NCBI GenBank assembly: GCA_029215795.1
Contig: JARDYH010000007.1
Span: forward strand, 98,905,263-98,969,262
Direction of reading: 5' to 3'
Source: Anniella stebbinsi
Lineage: Eukaryota; Chordata; Lepidosauria; Squamata; Anniellidae
Length of the DNA stretch: 64,000 nucleotides
In this document: positions 30,340 to 42,979 of the stretch, one piece after another
Layout: each line of letters begins with the position of its first letter
Position numbering within the stretch: the stretch's first letter is position 1
Program-made: the position numbers and the translations under genes
The notes under the pieces: generated by a model
Told to the model about the DNA's origin: nothing
What the model saw: only the letters and a program-made list of their open reading frames with translations
The model's database searches: none

Positions 30340-32790
30340 GAGAGCCTCATTTCCAGCCAGGGCCTCTGGAAATAAGCCCCAGCCCCTCTGTCCAGCGTGC
30401 GCTGCCACTGCCGCTACACCTGATCTCGCCTCCTGACCCTGCCTGCCCGCTGCCAGGCAACTTACCTTTCCACTGCGCGCTTCAAGAGGCAGCTGTACCT
30501 TTCTTGGACGTGCGAGTGAGGAAGGAGATGGAGGAGGCCGTAGAGGGGGGGATCATGAGAGGGGGCAGAGGGGAGGGGGCCATTTCCAGAGGCCCTGGAT
30601 GGAGAACACTCTTCCCTGCCACCGCCCCCTTTCCCTTCCTCTCCCCCAAATCCACCCAATCAGGGCCATTAGTGTTGCAGGGAGTGAAGGAAGGAATGAC
30701 CTGCTTTTCCAACCCCCCCCCCCACTGCTCCAATCGGGGGCATGGGAGTGGGAAAGGCCCTGATTCCCTGGGTAAACACCTGAATGACATGTGCTGCGCA
30801 CACCTATGGACACCTGAAAACAAGGTTGCATAAAATGTGCCCCTGAACCCAGTTTCACAGCCCCCCAGCCTCCTCTCCCCAGCATCTGTTGCTGCTGGAG
30901 AAAAAGGAAAGAAGCAAGAAGGAAAATGCTCTAGGATCGGGCTCTGTGTTTCCTACCATAAAAGTTGCTTTCTTCCAGCATCCTAGGAATCAAAATTCAA
31001 GAGTTCCTGCCTGCTGTAGAAACGGGGCTTTTGTCGCAGGAACCATAGAAGCCATTCTTGGAATGGATTGTGTGTGCATGTGTGGAGGAAGAAGGGAAAG
31101 GCTAGACCTGTGAGGGAATAGGTGCATGTATGTGAGAGTGGAGGGAAGGGACTGTGAGGCAGGCAGGCAGGCAGGCAGGCAGGGAACGGATGTGTATAGG
31201 AGGGTGGCAGGTTGTGTGCATAATGTGCCCTTGGACAGTTTATTCCTGTGAACATTAGCCACAACCGCTTACATTTTTGATCCATTAGAGTGGCGTGGCA
31301 TGTGTGAGAGAGATTGTGCGTGTGTGTGCCTGTATGTGAACATGCGTACATCATATATGCGGACATATGCCAAAACTGTCAGGCCCCCCTGCCTTAACGC
31401 CTAAGGAACAGATACACACACACTTTTAGATATGAAGGTACCCACAAGACTCTTTGCTATTTTTGCTGTTAACACAGAGAAGGGCTGGATCCTCTGGGCA
31501 CGGTTACAATGTAGTTCTGCCCTGATTCCTGCTGGATTCCTGAAGGAAAGGGGCCTTTTCTGTCCCTGTGAAAGTTTTCATTTGTTTGTTCCTGTCTGAC
31601 ATTTTTGTATATAGTTTGGTTTTTTGATACTGTGAGGTTAAATTGTGTTTTATACGTGTGCTAGCAAGTATGAGACGAAAGGTCAAAAGTTCCATTAAAG
31701 ATGATTGGAGTCAGGATGTTGGCTCAGAATCCCAACGCTCTGCAGAATATGCTCATGGAGCCAGGATGTCTGCAGAAGAGGAGGCTTAACGGAAGATCAA
31801 ATTTGATAACAAGGTTTGCAAAAGGTTTCGCTTGGATATAGGAATCAGAATGTCTGCACAGGAGAACAGTCAGTGGCAGTGCCGGGGGGGGGGGGGCAAA
31901 CTGCCCCCAAACAAGAACCTTGCCACCCCAGTTGCAGGCAGAGCCCCCACGCTCCCCACAGCGGGCTTTACCGTGAAGTTGGAAGCTCTCGCATGAGAAG
32001 AGCAGCGAATCGTGCCGCTCCCCCTCTGCACCCCCGCGACAGGAGGGCCTGCCTGGCCAGGCAGCCTCGGCTTGGCAAGGAGAGAGGGTGCCTGGGCACA
32101 GCAAGAGTCACCGTCAGCCTCGCCGTTCTGTCCTGCCAAGCTGGAGGAGTCACGTGGGCCGGGCTTGGTGGCCTGCCTTCTGGAAGCTCAGCTGCTTTGG
32201 GGGGACGCTGGGGCGCAGCGCTCCAGGCGGCTTCAGCCTCGTGGAACCCGTCTCTTCTCACTTGGCTTTGGCAAGCCGGTGGGCCCCATTCCTCCTCTAG
32301 GCAGGGACGGAGGAGCCTGGAAAGAGGCAGGTTAGCCGGCTAACCAGCCACCCTGAAATCATGTGGGATGGAATGGTCACCTGAAAAGAGGAGGGCAGAA
32401 AAAAGAACGCGCTCCCTCTCAAGGTTTTCAGGTGTGGGTTCGGAGGGCTGGAGAGGAAGGGCAGAGCGACCGGGGAAGAGAACTGGGGCATGCTGTTACT
32501 GAGACATCTTCAAGCAGCCCCTTTTTAGCCCTTGCTCTCCCTTGCCTGCTCCACTGCCCTGGGCGCGAGTTCAGCCCCAGCCAAGCCTGGTTGGGCACTG
32601 CAGCAGCCTTCAACGCTAGGGGCTGTTCCCTTTTCTGGTTGAGGCTCTGGCGGTGAGCAGCCGGGCCTTGCCTTCCTGGGCATCTCTTTGCCCCCTGCTT
32701 GTGAGAAGCTCTGGCTGCAGGAAGGGTCCTCCACACTGGGTCCCTGCTCTTTCCAGACCCGACCCACACCTAGGGGCAAAGCTACTTTAG
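30340..32790. other. POLQ intron, GC-rich and simple-repeat-rich
   Basis: It contains (ggca)n at 31156-31182, poly-C at 30713-30724 and poly-G at 31885-31896. Open frames here are long because stops are scarce in GC-rich DNA; none resembles a known protein. Confidence 0.45.
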
Positions 32791-32791
32791 A

Positions 32792-32859
<68 letters not shown>

Positions 32860-32872
32860 GGGCAGGCAGGCA
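32792..32872. repeat. (GGCA)n tetranucleotide repeat
   Basis: About 20 units of aggc with one interruption (aggaggg). Confidence 0.97.
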
Positions 32873-32974
32873 ACAGCCCCCTTCCTTTTGGGCCTAATCC
32901 CTTGTGCTCCTTAGGTTGCAAAGAGTGTCTGTGACGCCTTCCCAGGAGGAAACCCAGAGCAATGGACAGAGCGC

Positions 32975-33062
32975 TCTTATGTAGGTCTACTCAGAAGTCA
33001 GTCCCACTGAGATCAATAGGACTTATTCTGAGGTCAACATGCACAGGATTACAGCCTGAAAA
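32975..33062. repeat. Short interspersed repeat
   Basis: ctcagaagtcagtcccactg and caataggacttattctgagg followed by 'aggattacagcctg' is a short SINE-like repeat familiar from squamate genomes. Confidence 0.5.
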
Positions 33063-33499
33063 AGAAGGGAGTCTGGGGAAAAGGCAAGGTGAAGAAGGCA
33101 TTGCAGAAATGGAATAGCAGGATTCTGTGGGATGCTATTTAACCATAGTTAAGGACTAAATATGCCCCTCAATGTATATAAGAGTGCCTCTCCTTTAGTC
33201 ATGTGTAAGTGCTTTTCAGTCCCAATCAAATAATCACAATAGTGAACCAGCCAAGTTTTCCATGGGAAAATTCTGTACATGGTCATAGGTGCTTTTTTAA
33301 ACTTTTTAATTAAAACATTTTATCCTTTTCTATAACAAAACGGTGCTTACTCCAAAGTAAGTGTGTTCAGTATTAGGGCAGCAGAAGGAAATCGTATTTT
33401 ATTCTTGTAGTCATTCCTAGAATCCCCTAAGCAGCATGGCTGGCTGGGGCATGCTGAGAGTTGTAGGACCTTTTTTTTTCTAAACATGCATAGGATTGC

Positions 33500-34354
33500 A
33501 TTTTAAGTGAGTTTAAAATGTGAAATTTTGCACGTGTTCAATCAATCAATCAATTTTATTGCGGCCAACAGGCCAGAAAATCAGATAAACAGTAAGTAGC
33601 ATTTATACAGTATGTTTGATTCACGGGTACATTAAATCTAAACATCTTATATAACTATGTGTTGAATCTTTTAAAGAATATTATTGCTCTAGCATCAGGA
33701 CTGCAGCAGATGTACAGTTTGGAAGGTAAACCTGCCATTGGAAGTGGTGATGCATTTTAAGATATAAAGAGGACTATAAGACGCTTTCTCGCCCCCCTCC
33801 CTCTACTCCAGGAGAGAAGTCGAGGGGTTGTTGGGCTGAGACGCAGGGATGGTAGCCAGGATGTCCGTGCAGAGCAGAGGGAGGGAGAGATGCGCCCAGA
33901 GCCAAACCTGCACGGGCGCTGCTCAAGCTGTGGCTGCCTCCTTGAGTCCGCTCCTTCTGCCTTCACGGCAGCCGCCCCTGAGCTCTGAATCTGGACACAT
34001 CCATTGAGGGGGAGGCCCTTGGTGCTCCTCCAGAGGGAGGGGGAGCCCAGAAAAGAAGCAGGCCCCCCAGCACAAGGCAGGCTGCCACCTGAGCGGGAAC
34101 CCGACATGCCTCCCTCCTCCCTCCCCTCACTCAACCATGCAATGATCCCCTCCTCACACCTTAGCCTCCTCTCCCCTCCCATGTGCCACCAGGCTTTCCC
34201 TACCCGCGTCACCAGGGCGCGGCCTGTGAGGTCTTTCTGGCTGCAGGAGCTGCACAGCGCTTGCGCATGCGCCCAGGGGGATTACAATTCAAGCGGGGCA
34301 GGGGAGGGCGGGAAAGTGGCGGCGGCGGCACACCTTGCGTGCACACGCCAATGA
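33500..34354. other. POLQ intron without recognised gene
   Basis: A short (aatc)n run near 33540 and GC-rich sequence from 33780. Frames on both strands are low in complexity. Confidence 0.4.
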
Positions 34355-34362
34355 GTGTGTGG

Positions 34363-35005
34363 TAGGGTGACCAGATCGCCCTGGATTTCCCGGTCCTAAC
34401 CGGGAAAACGGGGGCAATCCGGGCCGACAGGGGGGCGTCGGGGGCAAACCGGAGAAAGGATCAGCTCTCCTCCCGCCCTAAAATGCCCGCGCTGCTCCCC
34501 GCCTTGGCAAGAAAGAAGTGCTCAGTATTAGGGAGCGTCAACAAATTCCTTGTCTGGTGGCTAACTGCTTTAGCCACCAGACAAGGAATTTGTTGATGCT
34601 CCCTAATGCTGAGCACTTGTTTCCTGCAGAGGCCGGGGAGCAGCACGGGCATTTTAAAGCAGGCTCTTCCTCCTCCTTTGCCTGCTGCTGCTGTTGCTAT
34701 TCCTCAGGTACCTCCAGGGAGCCCAGGAGCAGGGCAAGAAGGGTGAGGGGGCTGCAGGGGTCACGCGGCAGTGGAGGAAATCGGCGGTGGCAGCAGAGGA
34801 CCCGGTAGGTCCGGGCTGGGGGTTTTTTGGGGGGGGAAGGTGGCTTGGGGGGAGGTTGTTTCCGGTGGGGGGGTGGCAGGGGTGTCTGCTTGTTGGCCGC
34901 ATGGCAGGCGGCCTTTTTAATTTTTTAATTTTATGTTCGGGGGGCTGCTTTGGTGGGGTGGCCATTTTGGACCGGGATTTTGCTTTCCAAAGTCTGGTCA
35001 CCCTA
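34363..35005. mobile_element. hAT-like MITE with internal hairpin
   Basis: The tips tagggtgaccagat and ctggtcaccсta-type partner match those of 6729-7749. They are flanked by a perfect 8-bp duplication gtgtgtgg (34355-34362 and 35006-35013). An internal hairpin spans about 34514-34620 (gcatcaacaaattccttgtc arms around gctaactgctttagc). Confidence 0.85.
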
Positions 35006-35073
35006 GTGTGTGGTTCACTGTGTTTCTCCTCAACTCCATTTTATCATTTGTACAGAAATGTTTTCCAGCCTAC

Positions 35074-35198
35074 CTGAGCCTTCATGTAAGGGTTTGACTC
35101 CTTAATTGCGGGCAGGTATCTACGTCGTCCCATGATTGTCTGTACAAACCCATTCTGACTGCATTTCTTCACGGTCTCTCTCAGAAATTTCTGAACAC
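35074..35198 (-). CDS. POLQ: POLQ exon, fingers subdomain
   Basis: The exon has 2 bases plus 41 codons, reading GVQKFLRETVKKCSQNGFVQ and then TIMGRRRYLPAIKESNPY. The GFVxTxxGRRRYLP block is a strongly conserved family-A finger motif. It lies between acceptor tttatag (complement of 35199 on) and donor ctcag/gtaggc. The phase fits the single G left by the exon at 37709. Conservation with human POLQ is high. Confidence 0.95.
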
Positions 35199-35877
35199 CT
35201 ATAAAAATCATGAAGTAGTGTTGCAAAAAATTTAGTTCAGCTATCAGGCCATTATTATGTATAAATTTATGATTATTAAATTTATATGCTGATATTTCAT
35301 ACTACATACTTTGGTATCAATATGTTTCAAAATCTCCAATTCCCCTGTCCCACCAGTCATTTCCTGCAGCTTAAAATGAGACAGAGAACAGCTTCCTGAT
35401 TTTTTATGTTATTTAAATCTTAAGCTAGTTGTCATGTTCCACAGAGACGGTACTTACAATATGGAACGTATTTTGATTTTCTAAACTGATAGCATTGTAT
35501 TGAACACCACAAAGTTAAAACTGTTGAATGACAGTTGAGCAAGATCAATGGTGCAGCAGCACCTTAGGTCTAGAGGCAGACAAGAACGGCAAAAGCGTCT
35601 CAATGGGAACATGCTTGAGGAAAGAATAGGAATAAGGTTCTGGAAATTTTTATTTGAACAATCTGAGATTTTTTTTATAAAATAAGGATCATGATTTCTC
35701 AGGAGACACTACTGTTAAAAAGATGTAATTCAAAACATCTCTTTTCCATTTTTACAATATTCCCTAAAGGTACCTTAACAAAATAGGTGTGTTAAACTTT
35801 TAATCTGTGTTCAAAATTTTATCATTTAATTTTGCCACCATATATAAGCTTTGGCTATTGGGCGGTATAGAATTGCT

Positions 35878-36197
35878 TAGGCTGACCATCTGAAAAGGAG
35901 GGCAGGGCTCATGTAACTTTAACAGTTGTAGAGAAAAGGGAATTTCAGCCAGTGTCATTTGTATGCAATTAGTTCCTGGTGAAATTCCCTCTTCATCACA
36001 ACAGTTAAAGGTGCAGGCACTATACTAGAGTGACCATATACAAAGGAAGGTAGGGCCCCTGCAACTTTAACTGTTGTGATGAAGAGGGAATTTCACCAGG
36101 AACTAATTGCATACAAATGACACTGGCTGAAATTCCCTTTTCTCTACAACTGTTAAAGTTACATGAGCCCTGTCCTCTTTTTCAGATGGTCAGCCTA
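35878..36197. mobile_element. Snap-back (long palindrome) MITE
   Basis: The left arm (taggctgaccatctgaaaag onward) is nearly the reverse complement of the right arm (to tttcagatggtcagccta). Arms are about 135-140 bp around a short asymmetric centre that itself contains the gtgaccatatacaaag tip. No target duplication is seen. Confidence 0.8.
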
Positions 36198-36888
36198 GGT
36201 GGGGGGAGCCCTCTTCATCTCTCTAACACAACAGAATACTAAAGCAAACAGAAGAAATTAGGCAGCTGCATAACTGTTGACATAAAGATTACACCCTTAT
36301 CAGTGCCAAACAGCTGGCAATTGTTAGCATGTGGATTGCTGCCTGCCTGCTTGGTTCCAATTTCTCTCTCTCCATGAGAAGCCTGCAGAAGCTGGGCCTG
36401 CTCTAAGAAACAGGAAAACTGCCCTTTAAGCAGGCCTTTATACATTTAAGGGCACCTGTAGAAGTTCAACACCTGACCTGATTCCTCCTCACCATTTCTT
36501 CTGGTGTCAAACTCTCTACACCACAGACCCCATGTAGTCCCCCATGCAGGTTGCTAATGGAGATGCAAAACTAGTGATACCGGTTGGGGTCACTGAGTGG
36601 GGGCTGTTACCCCATAGCAGTCAGGACTGCAGGGATGAGAGTGAGGTTAAAATCTCCAGAGACCTCATGCATGCATAACACCCTCCCCACACAACACTGT
36701 ATGTGGCCCTCGGGGCTGTAAAGGTTGTGTACTCCCGTGGTAATGGGTGTCTGTCATATTCATGTAATGTACATGTCTATATTTCTGTTGAGATGTTTAT
36801 TTGCAGGGGGAAGAGATCAAGGATCACCAATCCTCTGAAGCTTCAACAACCTGTGATACAGACCTGCAAAGATTCCTTTATTTAAAAT

Positions 36889-37365
36889 ATCGACTGGGTT
36901 CGATGACATGATAACCAATGGTGGGTTAAATAATCAACAGTGGGTTAAATAGTAAACAATTGGTTCTGGTGTCATGTTTTCACAACACGGTTGGTTATTT
37001 GAACGAAATAACCAATGCAAATAACCAACGCAGTTCAGAGTTGATTATCTGAACAACCGTGGGTTATCAGGTCGTGTGTCGGGCAACGTTGACTATTTCA
37101 TCACACACAGTTGATTATTTTCGGTGACTACGGAGTCCCCTGGTAAGAGTGACCAAAGCAGCGGCTGCTGTTGAGATTCCAGCGGGAGGGCAGGGGATGT
37201 GTCAATCAAACACAAGTTGACTAATAGTCAACTCAATGCTGGCCTTAATCTACACCATGGTTGTTTATAATCGTGTAGTGTGGGGAGTACCCCCTCGATA
37301 ATCAACTGTAGAGTTGACTACTAACCCAACATTAACTATTGTGTTGTCCAAACGCAGCCATCTAG
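36889..37365. mobile_element. MITE of the 'gtgggtta' family
   Basis: It opens with gttcgatgacatgataacca and closes with ttgtgttgtccaaacgcagc. Many copies of gtgggtta/taacccac lie between in both orientations. Tips are imperfect and the borders uncertain. Confidence 0.5.
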
Positions 37366-37708
37366 TTTTGAAAGTTGCCTCAATCAATATCCACAGCAGC
37401 ATCCGACCAAATGTTGGTTTATGAATTGCAGGAACTGAAAAAATAGTATAATGACCCAGTCCCTTTGTTCAATCAAGGGTTGCTTTATTTTGTGTTTTTG
37501 ATAATACATAGATATGGACTCAAAGAACTCCAAGTGCTCACAACACTTACAGAATTTATTTTAAAAGCTTTTGCTTAGTATTTTGACTGTTCTTTTGAAA
37601 CACAAACCACCAGACTGCCAAGGTACAAACAGGAGCTTTGCTCAACTGACAATAAAATCACTAACTTATGCCAAGAAGCTATGGCCATCAGATACTAGTA
37701 ACCTTTAC

Positions 37709-37820
37709 CTGGGTATCTTGATTTGAAGGATTCAATGTAGTATGAAGCATCGGTTTCCTCAACACCCATCTGTTCTCCTAAGGATTTAGCTCCTATTCCA
37801 TAGATTATTCCATAGCAAAT
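37709..37820 (-). CDS. POLQ: POLQ exon, O-helix
   Basis: The exon has 37 codons plus one base, reading ICYGIIYGIGAKSLGEQMGV and on to ESFKSRYP. It holds the second half of motif B, the O-helix that contacts the incoming nucleotide, with the conserved Tyr-Gly pair of (K)xxxYGxxYGxG. The preceding Arg and Lys of motif B come from the end of the upstream exon. The acceptor is gttttgttag and the donor is cccag/gtaaag. It is too short to be seen as a - strand ORF and was found by homology. Confidence 0.95.
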
Positions 37821-37914
37821 CTAACAAAACAACAAAATTCTAATTCATTAGAGTACAGCTAATAAAGATTCAAGCAAGAGAAAGATAGTTTGCTTAGCAA
37901 TAACTGATGTTTAT

Positions 37915-38835
37915 ATATTAGAATATTTATATCCCTCCTTTTGGTTCTTTTTTTAAAAAAATATTTTATTTTATTTTTCCAACATAATACAACATAAAAC
38001 AACATAAAATACAATACATAACCTACATATCCCCCGTGCACCCCTCCCCACAGGAGACCTTCAATTATTCATTATTCATCTTTCCAAAATTGTAAAGACT
38101 CTTTTGAAGGTGTTTGCCCCTTCCCCGTTCTTAATACATATTCCAAAAATGGGCTCCATATATCTCCAAAATCATTCTTACTGGACATTCCCCTCTTTAT
38201 TTTCATTTTCCACGTCAGCTTATCATTAAGTGCCATATCCCATATTTCTTTATACCATTCTTCTATAGTATATATCCCTTGCCCTTTCCAGTTTTTAGCA
38301 ATCATTATTCTGACGGGAGCCAGGAGGTTGTTTATCAATTCTCTCTTGCGTATATTCTCATTTCCTTTATCCCACATTGCTAGTAGAGCCAGCTTTGGGC
38401 TTAATTCCAGTTTACTTCCAATTATTTCACTTATTTCTTTGAACACCCTTTCCCAATTTTTTTGTACATATTCACAGCTCCACCACATATGAAAATAAGT
38501 TCCAACCTCCTGACATCCCCTCCAACAATTCTTAGACACTTTTTTTTATCTATCTGATGAGATCTTACCGGTGTTAAATACCATCTCCATACTGTCTTAT
38601 AATAATTTTCCTTAATTCTAATCGACAACAGCTTTAACATTCTTGCATCCCATATCCTCCCCCAGTTATATTCATTAATTTGTTCCTTTACATCATCTTC
38701 CCAAATCATTTTAATACCTCCTTTTGGTTCTGTGCTTGTTGAATGGTTATCTATGAGATCACACGTATGGCATACATGTCTGTACAAAGATAGCCTCAAA
38801 ACATCTGAAAGTTTTGGCCAGGGAACGGGCACTTA
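37915..38835 (-). repeat. L1 ORF2 C-terminal fragment and 3' end
   Basis: The complement encodes EDDVKEQINEYNWGRIWDAR and NYYKTVWRWYLTPVRSHQ, then the zinc knuckle CWRGCQEVGTYFHMWWSCE (C-x3-C-x7-H-x4-C), and the tail EEWYKEIWDMALNDKLTWK. One frameshift lies near 38540. It is the 3' end of an L1 inserted in the POLQ intron. Confidence 0.9.
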
Positions 38836-38852
38836 ACCCTGCCCTCCTTGCC

Positions 38853-39172
38853 TAGGTTGACCAGGTAAAATCCAGGTCAGGGCTCATGTAACTTTAACAG
38901 TTGTAGAGAAAAGGGAATTTCAGCCAGTGTTATTTGTATGCAATTAGTTCCTGGTGAAATTCCCTCTTCATCACAACAGTTAAAGGTGCATGCACTATAC
39001 TAGAGTGACCATATGCAAAAGAAGGCAGGGCCCCTGCAACTTTAACTGTTGTGATGAAGAGGGAATATCACCAGGAACTAACTGCATACAAATGACACTG
39101 GCTGAAATTCCCTTTTCTCTACAACTGTTAAAGTTACTTGAGCCCTGACCTGGATTTTATCTGGTCACCCTA
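38853..39172. mobile_element. Snap-back MITE with 8-bp duplication
   Basis: Palindromic like 35878-36197, but with tips taggttgaccaggtaaaatc and gattttatctggtcacccta. It is flanked by tccttgcc (38845-38852) and tccctgcc (39173-39180), an 8-bp duplication with one change. The tips resemble those of the hAT-like MITEs, linking the two families. Confidence 0.8.
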
Positions 39173-39180
39173 TCCCTGCC

Positions 39181-40344
39181 AGAACTTACATGTGTGTATG
39201 CCTCATGGAGGCAGGCCACGTGCCTTCCATCTCAGTTCCTTCTCAGTGGCCACTTATAACTACACCTAGAGGTTGAAAGCAGTGAGGAAGGAAGACTGAT
39301 TATGTGGCTACACCCTGTAAATATCCATTTCCAGCTGTCCAGTAGGAAAGGGGTGAAAAAGACCAAAAACGAGATACCACTTAGGGAACAATGACATTTC
39401 CACCTGGAGGTCTACTTTGTCCTGATGTCTCAATGCACATAGTTTCCTGGCCCACCCTACAGAGGAATGACAACTAGAACAGCCATTTTAAAATAACAGA
39501 AGATGTAATTTGCAGATTAGGAGTGGTAAATGTGCTTCATGCTGGCACTGGGATTCAATCTGGGGGATATAAATTCCATAAATCCCATAAGAATTATTTT
39601 GGTAAGGAATAGAAACAAAACATGGGCATTGGAAGTGGCAAATGCTGCTGAATAAATCTTGAGAGAAGATACAGCTGCAGAGAAGTGGGTATTCTAGGGT
39701 AAATGGAACCGAACAAGAAACTGGGTCCCCACCCTCAGAGGCAACAAAGCAAGCGAAACTTTGTCCATTTATGTGCACAGACTTTTTTAATAGCCAGCGT
39801 GGGGGAGCACATGGGGGAGCCTAGCCGATGGAGCATCTCAGTCCCAGTGAGTTTAGCAATGGGGCAAGGAGGCCAGAGTGATGGATCCTTCCCCATTCTG
39901 ATAGTAAACAAACAGGAGAAGAAACAGCTATGGAGGGAGAAAACCAGCAGGGATGTGGGGGAGCTCTCCAGTGCAGGTCCCATGCGTATGCCTGCCTGCG
40001 TGCTGGACAGAAATCACGGGTGTGGGGTTCAAAGCAATGCCCTCCTGGCTCTCAGGGAATGAAGTTGTTCCCTTGAGATCAAGACTGCGGAACTGGAAAA
40101 GCAGAGAAAGGCAGAGACCTTCAGAGACATGATAGTAGCATCCCACTCCTTTGGTGACAGCTCTTCTATTGTCATGGAGAAAGAGAACCACAAGAAAGGA
40201 GGACATCACACTAAAGAAGAGCAAAACAATCCCTTAGAAGGGACCCATTCTTTGGGGGCTGAACAGATATCCTCTTGAGCCAGAAATATGCCTTTGGAGG
40301 CTGGGGGTCTCATGATTGTGGGAGTTTAGATCATTAGAGACGTA
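39181..40344. other. POLQ intron without recognised gene
   Basis: Short frames only, on both strands. I see no protein family and no clear repeat. Confidence 0.4.
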
Positions 40345-41960
40345 GGCTCAATTCGGACGACACGTTAATCAACTGAGGGGACTTAACCCACTGACAGTGG
40401 GTTAAAAAGGCGGCCTCAATTTGGACGACACGCTGCAGCAGGGGATGCAAAGTTAAGTTAACCACCCTGGTGGTTAATAACGTACTCGGTTCTGACTGAC
40501 AGGTCGGCCGCCATTTTCCCCGCCTACCAAACCCCGTTAATCCTCCAGCAGGTATCCCAGAAGGCACTGCGGCCGAAAACCATGGCCGCCGCCATTGAAG
40601 CCGATGCAGGACACGCCTCCCAAACCCCATTGGCCGCCTCAGTCACTGGAAAGAACTCAGCAGCCTCTGGCAAAGAGGCAGCCAGGAGGAACCGCAGCAC
40701 CTACACAAGAGTAACAACCAGCAATGCTCCCCAAACGTTGGCACCCACACCCCAGGGAGCCACCCCCGCCCACCCTACACGGGAGACCTGGCATCTGCGA
40801 GAGTCACCCCCCTCCCCCAGCCCCCTCCCACCTCCCTCCCAGAGCAGCCACCCCCACACACAGGAAAGAAGGCGAGAGTGGGGTGGTTGGGAAATCTTTA
40901 TTCAGCAGGAAAATCAGACATGGGCAGTAAGGCACATGGGCACCACTATGCCAGGGCAGAACCTACTGAGAGGACAGGCGCCCCCGGGAAGGGAGGAGGA
41001 GGCGGCTGGAAGGCACAGCAGTGAAGAGGGGATGGCCAACGCCACACCCCCAGGGAGCCAAGCACGGAACGTGCCAAGGGGAGGAGGTGGAGAGGGGGCC
41101 ATGCCAGGGAGAGATGCCAGTCCAGAGATGGGACTCCACAGCCGACGCTCACACGGGATGGGGGTAGCGCAGCCAGATCCAGGCACTAATGCTTTCACGC
41201 ACCCGGGACACCTCCGCACGGGCGCGACGCTCCCCAACGGGATTCTCGGGGCCTGGCAAAGGCTCACTGTCCAGCTGTGTTGGGTGGATGAGGGGGGGCT
41301 CTCTGGTCGCCGCTTCCCCTGCCTTCGTCCTTCTGGGTGATGCGAGGGTGGAGGTGGCGGTGCAGTGGGGGGTCTACTTTGGATGGGGTGTTGTTCTCCC
41401 TCTTGGTGTGGGGGGGGGCTGCCCCTTGTTCCAGGGCACCTGGGGTTGTTGCTTATTCCGTCTCCCCCTCCCCCCACTTTGCCGTAGTGCCCTTCTGGTG
41501 CACTTCCCTGTCCGTTTGGGTGGCTGACTGGGCACCTTGCGTGAGTGCTTGCAGGAGCTGGCTCCTTTTTGAGCTCCGTGCCGGCTGCCTGGTGGGGGAG
41601 GCGGGCGTCCTGGTTGCTATGGCGGCGAAACCAGCGATCTGTTTCATCCGCGCCTGGGCTCCCGTCCGCTTTATGCCGCTCTTGCCACTCTCCTCTATGG
41701 TCTTTTGTGTTAACGTACTCACCTCAGTTGTTTAACCAACGCACCTCAAGTGGCTGAATTCGGACAACATGTTAGTCAATTGACTAACTTTTAAACAACT
41801 CGCAAGCGAGTTGTTTAACTCAGTTGTTTAAAACTGCAACTTAAACAACCGTGGGTTGGTTAACCGTAGTGTGGCTGAATTCGGACAACACGTTAGGTTA
41901 ACCCACAGACGGTTGTTTAACTTAACAACCGTTGGTTAACGTGTCGTCCAAACTGAGCCA
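40345..41960. mobile_element. Large GC-rich MITE-like element
   Basis: It starts ggctcaattcggacgacacg and ends aacgtgtcgtccaaactgag plus cc, an inverted terminal pair. Extra copies of the tip motif lie at about 40413, 41755 and 41873, suggesting nested or composite structure. The 252-codon and 187-codon frames inside are Pro/Ser-rich products of GC-rich DNA. The superfamily is not determined. Confidence 0.55.
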
Positions 41961-42429
41961 TAAACAGCTGGGTCTGTACACCGCTTGCATGCTGTGAAGG
42001 TTGCAGATATCACACATCTTCTAGCTAGCTGAAAGGACAGTGGCGGGTTGAAATCAGCAGTCATGGTGAACGTTGGCACCAATGGCAAAGGGCAGCAGGA
42101 CACCGGAGAAGGTCCATTAAACCCACCAGCTTCCATGTCTTCTCTCCGATCTCTAAGAAGATCAGTTTCCCTGTTCCTTCCCCGATGCTGCATTTAGGCT
42201 TTTTAAAAGCTTCACTACAGCATGGGTGGGGTGGTTGCCACCCCCTTTGAAAGCCAAAGTTCAGGAGGGGGGATTGGGGGTGACTAACCCTCCCCTCCCC
42301 AAAACTGTGACCCCCCTCAAAACATCACCCTTCCCCTGCTCCTATCAGGCTTTCAAAACCCTCCACTGGTGCCAATGGAAGCTTTTTAAAAGCGTGTGCA
42401 GCATTCAAATCGCAGAACCACATGCCAGC

Positions 42430-42750
42430 AGCGGATGGCCCTGCTCACTTTTGGATGCGGTGAATCCTCACCTCTGGAATGCTCTCCCAAGAACTGACAC
42501 TGCTATGTTTTGGGCACCAGTCTAAGACTTCTCTGTTCCCCACAGTCCTGAAGGTTTCGTTTGTAATAGGTCTGTATTTTTAGCATTTTATTATTTTTCC
42601 CTGTGATGTGGTTTTACCTCTTCAGCCTAATATTATATTTTATGCTGTTTATTAGTTTTATAGTGTTGATTGTTTTATTGGGATTTTATTTGTATCATTA
42701 TCATTATGTTTTAAATTGTAAAACCTCCCAGCCACTCCATGACGCATCTG
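42430..42750 (+). repeat. L2-like 3' end fragment
   Basis: HLWNALPRTDTAMFWAPV is the typical C-terminal text of L2-like reverse transcriptase. It is followed by T-rich 3' UTR sequence. Confidence 0.6.
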
Positions 42751-42979
42751 TCATAATCATGCAGGATGGGTGGAAAAGTGAAGAAACCCACTCTGACAAG
42801 AAGATTGTGCTTGCTAGTTCACCATAGGAGGGACATCTGATCTAATGATTAGAAGCAGAGGCAATACTAGTTCATGGCAAAGGAAGGTGGAATTTTTCAT
42901 ATTTAAGAGTAAACACCCTAGAACTTCAAGGCACACCGGTACAGGCCTATGGTGGGGTGGGGGCATTCCACTATTTAAA

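Noticed and set aside
32792..32872. CRISPR-like or functional array
   Set aside because: Plain tetranucleotide microsatellite in a vertebrate genome.
40582..41340. 252-codon + strand ORF
   Set aside because: It lies inside a MITE-like element. The composition is Pro/Thr/Arg-rich and the opposite strand is equally open.
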